DNA of 64,000 nucleotides from Dictyophora rubrovolvata (Eukaryota > Basidiomycota > Agaricomycetes > Phallales > Phallaceae). The notes under the pieces were generated by a model. It was given only the letters and a program-made list of their open reading frames with translations, searched no databases and was not told the DNA's origin. Location of the stretch: positions 930,001 through 994,000 of the forward strand of contig CP114122.1 in the NCBI GenBank assembly GCA_029959195.1, read 5' to 3'. The position numbers and the translations under genes are program-made. Below, in pieces: positions 11,991-23,817 of the stretch (position 1 is its first letter; the number at the start of each line of letters is the position of its first letter).

Positions 11991-14789
11991 TCAACGCACG
12001 ACCTCATTTGCCAGGGCGTTGTTAAGAATCTGGACATGTTCAACATAAATACGAACGAAATCCAGGACACCAGTACATGCAAACTTGTGGAACAGCATGC
12101 AAATTTCATCTGGTTTTGCATTACTCTTCCTCCTCAGCTCCTGTCTCCATCTGGGATTCCGACCGGTCAAAGAAATGTACCACTGACGGAGTAATGGCGC
12201 CATCTGCCGCAGGATGAGGGAATATGTCTCTTCTCCGTCGATATCCCAATTATCTCTGATGGACATCGCCACGTCTTCGCGAGGCATTCTCCCATCACAT
12301 AACGAACGACGCCACTCGTTCTCACTATCGGCCGTACCCCGGTGGTGATGATTGTACAGGGTTGCCCAAAGGGCTGTCCAGAAGAAAGACCACAAGTCAT
12401 CCCATGGAGAATGGAGATAGGATTGTTTAAGCGACATTGCACGAAGAAGTTGTGTCGACATAAACTCAGTGGTACCCTATAGTGAATTGAACCTCAAACC
12501 CATAGTGAATGATAAATGGGGCAACGTACGGAGAAAACCCCCTTATCGTGTACAGAATTGAAGTAATCTGGGATATATGTCGCCATGTCTCCATCAATAA
12601 CGATGGCCTTGAATTCAGTCTTTAACTCATACTGAGTCAAGGCAGTATTTAAGTCCTGAGCAACCGTGAGCAGCTCCTGGTATTCCGACGCCGTCTCGTT
12701 GCTCGAGCCTGTTTTGTCCTGCTTCTTTTGCTCCTCTGGAGGGGTCACGAGTTTCATAATTCCGAGGGCATTGAACGGCTCACGAGATACAGGTGTAGCG
12801 AGCTTAATCAAGTTGCCGATGCTAATGTCCCGGTGCAGGTATCCACGTTGATACGCAGAGAGCCAGCCTAGTGTACATGTCAGAGAAGTGTGTGAGAAAG
12901 AGAGAAAAAAGCATACCAATCATGGAATGCAGGAGACATTCACATAGGTCTAGTGCGTTAGAACATTCATCAAGATTCTGTCCTTCATCAGCGAGTACTG
13001 TGACCCAGAGTGTGCGACAGTCTACCATTTTTGGTGGTGGCGTTGGTTTTCCCTCAAAGGTAATAACAGGCCAATGGTACTTGCTGATATTTTCCCCCGT
13101 TGGAGGCAGGAAAATGGAGTTGCACATTGGTTGATTTTCACGGATGCATGCAACAAATGAGCCCAGAGACTGGGGAGTACCAAAGTTATTTGTACAAGCA
13201 GCATACATTTTTGGTTCCACCTCCTCTTTTGCTGCATTTGGCCAGGAGCACTTTACCACAAGTGTAGACGGTAGGGATGTTTTGTGCTCTGATGCAATGA
13301 CGTTTGAAGGTGTAACTGCAGCTAAGGGACGGTGTCTCTTCTCGCGGTGCGAAATGGGATCAAGTATTGCTACAGGTATGTGGCGTTATATGACAGTGAA
13401 CACAAATTGAAAAGCTTTACCTTCATCTGCGTTCCTCTTAGGGGAATCCCTGGTGGCTATGCAAACAGATATAGAGCTGTAATCTCAGGACGAAAGATTT
13501 ACTCACAAGATTCCTTAGTGTTTGAACGGCGTTTCCCACTTCCGCTATTGACCTGAAGGCTGCTTGACGATGCCTGAGTTACTGCAAATAAAGGATCAGC
13601 CAACGATCAGGAACAAGTCAGTGCACTCACATTGTGATGCTGGGCTAGCCACACGCGGGGCTTGTTTTCTCGTCAAATACCTACGGGTTTCACGTTCCTC
13701 CGTGCCGCTCTTTGTGGATCCCAAGCTGACTACAAATGTGTTACGACCGCGAGTGGACAACGAGTGATGGATGACATGGTTGATATTCCACACGCCACCG
13801 ATATCGATAGTTGCTGTTTTTGGAAGGAGGAAGCTTTGACCGTTGGTGAAGGTAGGAAGTCCAGCGTCCTCAGCTGATTGCCACAGCAGAATGCTGAGCA
13901 ACATCTTCTGAAGAGCACCACAGCCAGTTTCGTCGAGCTTTACGACCTTGGAAGCGGAAAGACCCCCATGATGAAAAATCAGAAACCGGAGGTCCTTCTT
14001 TTTATGATTTGCCGCAATCACGAGGGCAAAACTGCGAAGTGGGGAGGCGGCAAATAGACCTCGAGCGTAAGTACCTGATTGTACCACCATCGCTTGCCAA
14101 TTATCCTTCACCTCCATAGCAATCACGATTTGATAATTTTGGCGGGAGGACACGTCTTTTTCCTTCCGCCTAAACTCTGCGGACGATAGGTTCCACCAAC
14201 AACGAATAGTGTTCAGGTCTTGTGTGATCGCTTTAGAGTCGTCCAATCCTACAATATCGGGCTTGAGGGCATTTGAGTTTTGAATACCGTCTCCGGTCTC
14301 CCTGCCATACTTTATGAAACAGAGCTGCGGTAACCAGCGCTTGGTTCGTTCTGCGACCTTGAAACGACTGTTTTGCGGCAACGTTTTGTGGATAGTGTCA
14401 TAAGCCCCGTCACACATCTTAACACACTTGGTCAAGTAGTCGGCCAATGAAAGATAATTCTTTGGTTCTGACGAATCATCCCAACCCGTGTATTCCAGCT
14501 TCGGGAGCCGTTGCATGGCACTTTGCACAGTAGGATGATCAATAAGACATTCGTAGTCGGTCAAGGTAGGGTACGGAATATAGCCTGCGTCTTTGTGAGG
14601 CAGCTTGGGAGACAACATCCGCGCCACTACGTCTGGCTCAAACTCGTAGGTCTGGTCATCGAGCTCGGAACCGATCAGTTCCATGAGCTCCGACTGAGGG
14701 CGAGAAGAGGCAGGTGATACGGTCGTATGAGATCGATTAGATCGAGGCTTTGCGGGCGTTGACTGATGACTGGAACTAGAGGCTTGCAT
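11991..14789 (-). CDS. FunK1-type fungal protein kinase
   Basis: A fungal-specific serine/threonine-kinase-like protein of the FunK1 group, strongly expanded in Agaricomycetes; substrates are not known. A large first exon (13640-14789, ATG at 14789) encodes a Ser/Pro-rich start and the FunK1 N-terminal region, including ALVIAANHKKKDLRFLIFHH. Three short exons (about 13330-13560) lead to the kinase core: LVVKCSWPNAAKEE (candidate ATP-binding lysine), YLHRDISIGNL (catalytic loop, HRD with the later Asn), VIDGDMA (DGD in place of the usual DFG) and GTTEFMSTQLL (substrate-binding segment), then SPWDDLWSFFWTALWA. The stop is at 11991. All key residues are present, with the family's usual DFG deviation, so it may be active. 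Confidence 0.88.
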
Positions 14790-16976
14790 GTGGAATGTAT
14801 TTGAAGTACTCGCTAGTACTCGGGGAAGACAACGACGAGACCGAATGAAATTGTGACGCGTGATGTCACTACCAAGTAAATAAGGTTCATAAACACGTGG
14901 ACTGGCCCATGGCAGTCACGAGTCACAACCTATAGCGAAAGAGGAGAGGAGGCATAACATCAGGAAAATTCAAGTCTTGCAGTAACGCGATATAACCGTC
15001 AGCATTTATGATGCGCGCGCTTGTGCTATGTAACGTGACGGTGCTATGTACACTCTATAGCAGTTCATAGCTATGTTGTGTCCACGTCGCCGCTACATTG
15101 TTGTCCATAATTCCTCCATATCTAAAGTAAAACTATGTGATGCTTCGTGGCTACAGGAGCTACCAGGAGCTACCGGTCTAATATTTTTTTTTTTGAGTCA
15201 CGTTTTAGCCTCCTGATTACTACCTCGACTGACTGTATTTGTGCTATTCAATGCATGAACTTTTGCTTCTCCAACCCTTCTCTTTGCCCTGCGAAACTTT
15301 CAAGTTCCCTACATATAAGTCCCGGAGACACAAGGCCGGTATTATTCAGGAATGACGAATGTGTAAAAACGTTTGAACAAGTCAGGTGATTCATTCCGTC
15401 AAAATTTATATAACAGAAGACTTTGTCATTTTACTGCACAAACTCCTTAGAACTGCCCTCATTCATCCCTCCCCTTTTCTCCTCTCCTAACGCCAAGAAA
15501 TGTCGAATCCGAGTTATTACCCAAGTCAGTCAGTTTCACATACATAGACTTTTTAGCTTTTCTAAACTTGTCGCTGTCCTCATTGTTCCATAGCTTATTG
15601 ACTAACAACGGAGATAATGAAGGCGGCAGATATTCGTATGTCCACCTCTTTTACCATCCTTATCATTGACACTAACCTTTCCTTTCTCGCTCTCTATCAC
15701 GTAAGTTAACAATGCAATGGAGGATGGAAGCCAAGAGGGATAGGATGGAAGTGAAGGTGATAGTGATAGTGATGATGATAGTAAAAACGATATATATACA
15801 TATCATGAAAACAATAGTTCTGTTGTAATTACTTTCTTTAATAAATGATTCAGACATTATTGTAATCAAACCATCCATGTGTGCATTACCTGAAGCATCC
15901 ATAACCAATAGACCTAAGTGTAAGCAACAAGTTCATAAATCCTGTCATAGTACTACGTAGGTCTATATAGAAATGTTTGGCATTTTTTGGTAGCATCGTG
16001 TTGCTTTCTATATAACAATGTAGTCCGAGTCTGGCTATGGTGCACTACAGCGGCCAATAAAACAGGGGACATGGCAATACGGCTACACGGCCTACACGGC
16101 CTATATCGGACCATATAGCCACTTTTAGCCATGTCTTTTTTTCCTGATGAAAATCATAAAGAATAAACAAGAGATGAAGAAAGACAGAGATATAAGTAAT
16201 GATATATCGTGAGCTGGATAAAAGAGGAGATACATCTGTATATGACGAGGTTTCAACTCATTGTTCATCTCGGCTACCACAGCATTACAAGCTCCTCGAA
16301 GGTTAGAGACTGTACCACTGGCACTGTATATATTTTTATGTAGAGAAGCTCTCTAGGGTACATACCAAAGCGAGAAAAAAATATCGATCCTGTGGGTGGC
16401 CGGTTTCAGTTAGACACCCGGTGGGTGCTGTTTTTGCGAGTGCAGTGCACTCTGCTTCATGGACATTGCTCCTGATGGAAGAAATGTATGCAGTCAGTTT
16501 CTAGATAAAATATCACAAATCCAATTCATCAAAGTTTCAAAATTTTGAATATTAAGCTATCCTGTATTATTTCTAAAAATAGGAAAGCCTTCAGGACAAT
16601 GAAGATTAAGGAATCCCAGAGTGTTTCTACGGCGTTTCCCGAGACGGGACATGAGCGCTTGAGCGTTTGCTTCCAGTGAACCCAGCGCTTCGGATCCGGA
16701 TCCGCACTCTCTCGACGTCGACACATGTCAAATACGCGCGACCAGAAAAGTTAGGACTTAAAAGGAAAGGAGCTTTTATCGGGGAACTTTCTTTTGTTTC
16801 ATGGCACAAAACTAAGAACGCGCTTAGAGCCACCAATACCACGCCGACGTGTTGCACCGTTATGGAGAAGAAAACACGTCGATTTCGACGTCATGTTTCA
16901 ACGTTCAGCGGTGTACAAGATACGAATATTTATCAATACAATTACAGCGTACATATAAACGCGCTCCGATTCCATT
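14790..16976. other. Long gene-poor region with short repeats and a possible cryptic 5' end
   Basis: About 2.2 kb without a believable gene. Points worth recording: around 15405 a TATA-like box, then a pyrimidine-rich tract and an ATG at 15499 with good context (MSNPSYYP), looking like the 5' end of a small gene, but I could not thread a coherent protein. At 16060-16140 short direct repeats (ggctacacggcctacacggc) sit between an inverted pair (gacatggc / gccatgtc), suggesting remains of a small transposable element. At 16679-16706 lies an exact 28-bp copy of coding sequence from the neighbouring hydrolase gene. Confidence 0.4.
16679..16706. repeat. 28-bp exact direct repeat, copy 1 (non-coding)
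   Basis: Identical over all 28 bases to 17141-17168, with different bases on both sides. The core is a doubled BamHI-like palindrome (ggatccggatcc) followed by a GC-rich arm. Copy 1 lies just beyond the stop codon of the minus-strand alpha/beta hydrolase. Copy 2 lies inside its penultimate exon and encodes DPDPKRWV. Confidence 0.9.
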
Positions 16977-18239
16977 TCACATCATCAAGCGTTTAACCAT
17001 TTCCAAAAACTTGTCTGGATTATCCCAATAAAGCTATCAATCAAAAAATTCATTATTATTCTCACCGACTTTGAAGGAGGGATTTTTTAAAAACTTACGA
17101 AATGGTTAGCACCCGGAACACAATTAGGTTCATATCTTCTAACCCAGCGCTTCGGATCCGGATCCGCATGCAAGTCCTGCACCCATCTTTCCAATTTCCG
17201 TTGTGTGAAAATTGTAGTCCAGGAGGTTCGATCTCCGTACAACGAACGAACAGGAACATCGGGCCATGCAATAGGTAAGTTCGAAGTCTCAGATCCAGTC
17301 TCAAATTCAACGCTAATACTGCTCTTGTTAGCAAACGCCCTCTCCAAAATACCTTCATTCACCCTCTGATCGAGTCGAAAATAAAAAGCATCCGCACGTA
17401 AAAAAGGTTTGTGGTATAATATTGCTGCCTCTTCTTCGGGTGTGAATTGGGAGGGAGGTTTATTTGGAGATGGTGTTGTTTGGTTTAAAAAGGCTGGATC
17501 GCCGGATGAAATTCCTTCGGCGGGGTGTTCGAAATATGAGGCTATCCAATTACAAAAGAAGGGTGTTCGGTCTTCTTTTGGAATGGATTCGTCCGTTAGA
17601 GGGTGGTATACTTTTTGTGAAGGTGGAAATAACGTTGTTCCCTCTATAGCCGTGCAGTAAGTGAATACTTTTCAATTATATATAAACATTGCACTTACCA
17701 TGTAAAATATAGCTTCTGAAATGCGGCTCAAGCTTTTCAACAAGATCCGGAAAAAGATTTCCAAACGCTAAAACCGAAAGGCCCTGCAAATTCCCAAGCG
17801 ACGTACCCGCAATCGAAAACCCACCACCTCCACCTCCCCCTCCACCTGCGTCTTCATTTCGAGTTCGAGGCAACACCCACCCTCTCTCCACAAACTCTTT
17901 AATAAACAACAAAATCTCCTCAACGCGCTTCACAAAAGAACCTAACCGTCTCGCAGTCGGACCATCCAACACAGCACTCACATCTTCGTCATCGAGCGAC
18001 GCAGAACCGGGATAGTCTCTTCGTGTTATAGCGACGAATCGGATGTTGTATTGCGGTTGAGTGGATGATATGGAGATTGCGCGACTGAAGATTGGAGTGT
18101 GGAATGAGCCGCCGTGCAGCATGAATAGTGTTTTGTATGGTTCGGTGTTGGTGTTGGTGTTTTCATTTGGAGTTGGGGGGCCGCTGTCGAGGTAGGATAG
18201 CGAGATGCCTGGTTTTACTTCGATGGTGCCAGTAGACAT
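16977..18239 (-). CDS. Alpha/beta hydrolase-fold protein
   Basis: A predicted serine hydrolase of unknown substrate. From ATG 18239 the protein begins MSTGTIEVKPGISLSYLDSG, then YKTLFMLHGGSFHTPIF (oxyanion HGG), FVAITRRDYPGS, and the nucleophile elbow IAGTSLGNLQG (G-T-S-L-G). A run of nine glycines just before the elbow is encoded near 17820-17850 and is unusual so close to an active site. Downstream are VRSLYGDRTSW (candidate acid) and CVPGANHF (catalytic His). A last exon about 16977-17037 gives LYWDNPDKFLEMVKRLMM and the stop at 16977-16979. Length is about 400 residues. An upstream in-frame ATG (18419) exists, but the preceding codons look like 5' leader. Confidence 0.82.
17141..17168. 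repeat. 28-bp exact direct repeat, copy 2 (within coding exon)
   Basis: Partner of 16679-16706. It lies in the penultimate exon of the alpha/beta hydrolase and encodes DPDPKRWV on the minus strand. Having one copy in codons and one past the stop points to a local duplication or a mobile short motif rather than coding constraint on both. Confidence 0.9.
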
Positions 18240-18662
18240 AATGAATGGTGGGAATGGGGCGGTAGATGATTGTCTGTCCTGCCGTTGGTTACCGATTATT
18301 GACGGGTTAACTCGGTCAACTAGGCCTGGCCGCATCTTGAAGCATGCCGAGACGTGTAATCCGTAACATAAATGTATTATTATCACCGTTGTTTTCTTTT
18401 CCATTTTGTACAAATACAAAATTCGACATCAATTTGACTCTACGCAATACGTTTGAGAAAGAAAGAAAGGGGAATAGAACGTCAGAGATCGAGCAACATG
18501 CAAGTAATTGACGTTTATCGTCATACATAAAGAATTATAAACAATACGAAAAAAAAGATAGAAAAGGAAAAAGAGTTATTACGTAAAAGTATAGAAATAC
18601 GGGTTTGAATCCAAGGCGTGGGGAAGGGGTAATCGTGCTTCTAGCCAATGACTCAATCTCAA
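18240..18662. other. Spacer between hydrolase 5' end and acetyl-CoA synthetase 3' end
   Basis: About 420 bp, AT-rich, with purine runs near 18455-18475 and 18550-18575. It must include the promoter of the minus-strand hydrolase and the 3' region of the minus-strand acetyl-CoA synthetase. No coding signal seen. Confidence 0.4.
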
Positions 18663-21069
18663 TCAAGCCTTGGATCCTCCCAGAATCTTCTCCTTTAACA
18701 AATCAACAACAGAAGGATCAGCAAGTGTACTAAGATCTCCCAATTGGTCGGCTTCTCCAGCAACGATTTTGCGCATTATACGACGCATAATCTAGAACAT
18801 CATATTATTCATATCAGTAAAAGTGACAAGTGACGTCGTGTGTTCTCTCTCACCTTTCCACTTCTCGTCTTTGGTAAATCATTAACAATATAAATTTTCT
18901 TCGGAGCAGCGAATGGTCCGATTACTTTTCGAACTTGGAGAGTTAGTTCTTTCGCCAATGCTGATTCGTCGTTTTTGTCGTATTGGAATTCGCTGAGAAT
19001 GGTGATACTTTAGTTTTTAGTTTTAAGGTGTGGGGAGAGAGGGACGCACGGTTTTAGGGTGACGAATGCGTGAACAGCTTGTCCGGTGAGTTCATCGCTT
19101 GTACCGATAACAGCCGTTTCAGCAACTCCTGGATGAAGAATCAACGCAGATTCAATTTCGGCTGTTGAAAGACGATGTCCCGATACGTTAATAACATCTA
19201 AACACGGCAAGGATAAGCTACCAAGCACAAGCAGAGGTTGTCATTTCTCGTACCGTCAACACGACCTTTAATCCAGATATACCCATGTTCATCGCGAGCG
19301 GCACCGTCGCCTGTGAAATAGTACCCTGGGTAAGGTTGCATGTATGTCTCGAGGTATCGTTTGTGGTCGTTGTGTACCGTTCGAGCGATTGAAGGCCATG
19401 GGTCTTTGATTGCTAGAACGCCTTCGACGTTGTTTCCTGTTAATTCCTGAGTAGAGTAGATGAATGAGTTAGAGAGAACCAAAGAACAGGTGTGTTCGAC
19501 GTACATTTCCGGTTGTGGGATCTAGAATGACGGGCGATATTCCGAAAAAGGGGACTGTAGCTGAACCGGGTTTGGTTTCGATTGCACCTGGTAGAGGAGT
19601 AATAACAATAGATCCAGTTTCGGTTTGCCTAGAGAAAGAATAAGTCTGAGAAACCTGAAGTTCATTGAAGGCACGCACCAGAATGTATCAACGATGGCAC
19701 ACTCTTTCTTTCCGACATGTTCATTATACCAGTGCCACGCCTCCGGATTAATAGGCTCTCCAACACTTCCCAAGACTCTCAAACTACTCAAATCATGTCC
19801 CTGGACATGATGTTCTCCCATCCGTCTCAACAAGCGAATCGCAGTCGGCGCGCTATAAAAATGGGTCAACTTGTGTTCTTGCACGGCTTGCCAGTATCTC
19901 GAAGGCGTAGGATAGACAGGCGTGCTTTCGAACACGGTAGTGCATACTCCGTTGGAGAGTGGACCGTAGATGATGTAAGTGTGTCCCGTGATCCAGCCTA
20001 CGTCTGCCATGCATGCGAATTTGTCGTCCGGATGGACGTCGAAGACGTATTTGAGAGTTAGAGCGGCGCCGAGAAGGTATCCTCCTGTTGTGTGAACCAC
20101 TCCTTTCGGTTTTCCAGTCGACCCGGAGGTGTAAAGTATGAAAAGAGGGTCTTCGGCGTTCATTGATTCAGTGGGACAGTATCTTGGAACTTTAAGAATT
20201 TCCTCATGCCACCATTTATCTCTGCCGGGAGTCCAAGGTACGTTCCCGCCCGTACGCTGCAAAACGAGGACATGCTCGACGAGGGGGCATTCTTTAAGTG
20301 CAGCATCGACGATAGCCTTGGTAGCGATAGTTTTACCGCCGCGACGACCTTCGTCCGTGGTGATGACGACGCGGCATTTACAGTCTAGCACGCGATCTCT
20401 GAGAGATTCGGCGCTGAATCCTGCGAATACTACGGAGTGAACTGCGCCGATTCGGGCGCAGGCGAGGAAAGCTGCGACGGCGTGCCATGTCATTGGGAGA
20501 TAAATCGAGACGGTGTCTCCTTTTTTTACGCCGAATGATTTGAGAATGTTGGCGACTGAACAGACTTCGTGGAGAAGCTCGGAGAAGGTGATGTATTTGA
20601 CTTGACCAGGTTCGTCGGCTTCCCATATGATGGCAGTCTAAAGCATAATGATGAATGGGTGGTGTTGTTTGAATAAGAATCACGAGTTTTCCTACCTTGT
20701 TGGGGTGTTTGAATGCCCATCTGTCTACGCAGTTGTAAGAGGCGTTTAGTTTCCCTTCTGGGAACCAGACTATGTCGCCATTCTGGAAGGAGCCTGATCT
20801 GACGGTGTGGAAGGGGCTGTCCCAATGGAGAGTCTCACGAGCGGTCTAGACAATAAATTGAGAATTGAGAATTCTGTTTGAAATTCCTCTTTTTTTTTTG
20901 TTTCACTCGCCTTGGCCCACCAGGCATCGGAGTGAGGACCGACTGTCTGGGAATGGAGATCATGATAATCTTTCTTAGAGGGACCGACGTGTGGTTTAGG
21001 ACGTCCGTGAGTGCCTTTTACACGAGGAGCGATAGGATGGAATTCGGGAGCGACAGAGAGGTCAGACAT
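18663..21069 (-). CDS. Acetyl-CoA synthetase (acetate-CoA ligase)
   Basis: Activates acetate to acetyl-AMP and transfers it to CoA, feeding acetate and ethanol carbon into metabolism and histone acetylation. Start ATG 21069 gives [19 protein letters not shown], then [20 protein letters not shown]. The middle exon holds [20 protein letters not shown], the AMP-binding P-loop [20 protein letters not shown] and [15 protein letters not shown]. Downstream are [20 protein letters not shown] and [19 protein letters not shown]. The C-terminus carries the catalytic lysine context [16 protein letters not shown] and ends near [11 protein letters not shown], stop 18663-18665. All family motifs are present over a normal length of about 670 residues. 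Called facA or acs1 in ascomycetes and yeast. It shares a divergent promoter with the dehydrogenase to its right. Confidence 0.96.
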
Positions 21070-21494
21070 GGGAATAACGAGGAGAGAGGGGGAGAGACAC
21101 TGAGCATGTGTGTAATATGTCCCTTGTATTATATATATGTGGTGGGCCTTTTTTTCGATCAAACTGTTTTTTTTTTTGAATGCGGGAACCCGTGACCCGC
21201 GATAGTGTGTGCTAACGGGAATTAAGTCAGTCGTATTAAGTAATTTGTCTTATCCCCATCCCCAGACCTCGCGGCCCTATTTACTCCAGATAATCAATCA
21301 CTATCGATGTGGACACCGGTCTTTTGATTTTTTTTGGGTGTCGATGCCCTGATCGGTCCCGGTGAGCGGGGTGAGTGGGAAATCTCTCGGTGGCGAGTGC
21401 ATTGTGGGTGAGGGTGACGCATCGGACAGACGAATGTGCCGAGGACAGTACATAGCCAACGCTCCGAGTGTCGACACTGGTAACTCTGGATCTA
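21070..21494. promoter_or_regulatory. Divergent promoter between acetyl-CoA synthetase and alpha-hydroxy-acid dehydrogenase
   Basis: About 425 bp shared by two genes reading away from each other. A TATA-like run (attatatatatg, about 21127-21138) lies about 60 bp upstream of the synthetase start on its strand. A poly-T tract (about 21163-21175) follows. A shared promoter would allow joint control of acetate and hydroxy-acid use, but no named binding site can be claimed. Confidence 0.5.
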
Positions 21495-23817
21495 ATGGAC
21501 CCCACTAACAGACCGAAGGGCAAATCACCCCATTATTCACTGTACCAGCGAGAGATATTCAAACGGGGCGGTCAGACTGGACAACGTATGTTCATGATCA
21601 GCCCTTAGTATCACTGGCACTCGGATTGATCTCATTCAAACAGTCCCCGGTTTTAGCGTACATCCAGAAGAATTGGCCGTATCCACAAGAGCAAAACTCA
21701 ATGACAGGAGCTTCTATTACGCCAATTCAAATGCTGGAATAGGCTGGACGGACAAAGCCAATAGGTACGGTGCGCATGACTCAGGAGGCTCATTGCTGCT
21801 TGCTGTTCGTGCCTGGTAGTCAACGCGCTCACTGACATCCGTCCAACAGAGAGGCATTCTATGCATGGCGTATTATTCCACGCATGCTGGTCGACACAAC
21901 CGTACGCGATCTATCCAGTACGCGATCTATCATATCTCATATATGTATCACTTCTCGTGTAGCATGCTTATATGCGCCTATCTTTCTTCAGCTACCTTAT
22001 TTGGCCATGCAATCCCTGCGCCCATTCTCTTCGCACCAATAGGCATCACCAAACTCTATACCCCAAACGGCGAGCTAGCACCTGCTAAGATAGCGGGTGA
22101 ATTAGGCCTTCCCGTGAGTAACTAGTCACTAGTCACATATCACATTCCAAATTCATTGATGAACAATCTCATATCCGTTCCTATCTCGGCGTCCGTCCGT
22201 GCTTCTCATTCACCTATTCATTCGTGTAACGGCTATGCTTATCCGACGTTCCGTATTACTCTCTCCACCACGAGCAGTATTGTCTTTCCACAGCTGCATC
22301 TCAATCTATCGAGGCAGTCGCCGCTGCCAATGACTCAGGCACCACACTCCGGTCTTCCGGCTCACAACCTGAAGCCGCCCCTGCGGACGCCGGTCATATG
22401 AACACTCCTACGGATCCTCGGGAAAGAAAGACCTTTGACGTGTATGCGTATGATGTCCCCGCCAGTTCAACTGTTGAATTGGAGGAGACCACAAGACCGG
22501 TTCAATCTGGCGACCGGGATGCTAACCCGAACCGTCGTGAAGAACCGGCGCCGAGCCCGGGTTCGAATAAGCACGAGAAGAATGCCAAAAGTCCGAGGTT
22601 CTTTCAGTTGTATATGGGTCATGACGACGATATTGTAATGGAACTTCCTTTCTTGCGATGTTGAGATCGTATTCTAATCTATCTTTAGACGAGAAGTCTC
22701 TTGAATAGAGCTTGGAACAGTGGATTTGATGGCATGTATTCATAATTCACACCTATTTATTTTATGTATGTCAGCTGATAAAGAATCGTAGTACTCATTC
22801 TCACCGTGGATACTTGGCAACTTGGATGGCGTCCTACAGACATCTCCATAGCGAATTACACGTACGTCTGTCTCCCCGAGCCCATCATTTTGATCTCTTT
22901 AGTAACATTCACATAGGTTTTATTACGAAAACACGGTACATCCCCTTTCTATGTATACACTTCGTTGTGCTTCTTACCAACTCTCACTTTCACAGCCAGG
23001 TAACGAACTAGGTCTCTCCGATCCAGAATTCATGCGCAAATACGGGAATGAACAAAAACGAGACAGCGGTAAATGGATCGATTCATGTGTATGGCACGGT
23101 AAAGCGCATACATGGGATAAAGTCGAATGGGTTATGTCAGAAGTACGTACTCGACTTGAAGGAAAAGAGCGTCAATATATCTTAGTTTTCTTGGTAGTGG
23201 AAAAATCTAACATCCGATCGACCTTTTGTAATAAAAGGAATTCAATCCCCCGCAGATGCTCTACGAGCTCTCGAATTGGGAGTAGACGGAATTGTAACCA
23301 CCAATCATGCGGGGAGACAAGTTGATGGAGCCGTAGGATCACTTGAGGTTCTTCCTGATATCGTCGACGCAGTTCGTGAAAGGGAGCGCGAGATTGCCGC
23401 ACAGCGACGCAGTGGGGAGAGGATGACTATTTTGTTTGATTCGGGGATACTTACCGGGTCGGATATTATCAAAGCTATTGCGCTGGGTGCTGATGCTGTA
23501 CTCGTTGGCAGGTATGTGTGATGGATCACGCCGCTATTCTTTTTTTTTTTTTCATATGTCGGTTTTTAGGTTATATATTTGGGGTTTGGCACATGAAGGC
23601 GAATCGGGCTGTAGACATGTTATGAAAAGTCTACTCGCTGATTTGGATATCACTTGTACTGTTGCTGGTATCCCGAGTCTTCAGGAGATTAAAGGTAAAC
23701 GTGATTTGTTGAGGTAAGTTGATGAAGAAGTTGCGGCTGAGCCGTTGTTTGATTTTTAATATTTGATTTGGCAATTGCCACAGGTATAATCCGAATTCGG
23801 GTGTTGCGCGATTGTAA
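21495..23817 (+). CDS. FMN-dependent alpha-hydroxy-acid dehydrogenase (lactate 2-monooxygenase-like)
   Basis: Oxidises an L-2-hydroxy acid such as lactate to the 2-oxo acid using FMN. From ATG 21495: HYSLYQREIFKRGGQTGQ, then STRAKLNDRSFYYANSNAGI, AFYAWRIIPRMLVDTTVRDL, APILFAPIGITKLYTPNGE, LGLP-YCLSTAASQSIEAV (acceptor just before 22277), FFQLYMGHDDDI, LILTVDTWQLGWRPTD, FVIKGIQSPADALRALELG, TTNHAGRQVDGAVGSLEVLP with the catalytic His, ILFDSGILTGSDIIKAIALG, LYIWGLAHEGESG, and the end YNPNSGVARL, stop 23815-23817. Two oddities: an insertion of about 80 polar residues (about 22350-22595) between VAAAN and FFQLYM, and an intron after FD (about 22728) that only joins in frame with a GC donor. The enzyme core is otherwise complete. 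Confidence 0.92.

Noticed and set aside
22113-22301. Apparent broken splicing in the alpha-hydroxy-acid dehydrogenase (no acceptor before LSTT)
   Set aside because: Using the acceptor ending at 22276 gives LGLP-YCLSTAASQSIEAV in frame; the earlier reading frame with LSTTSS was a coincidence.
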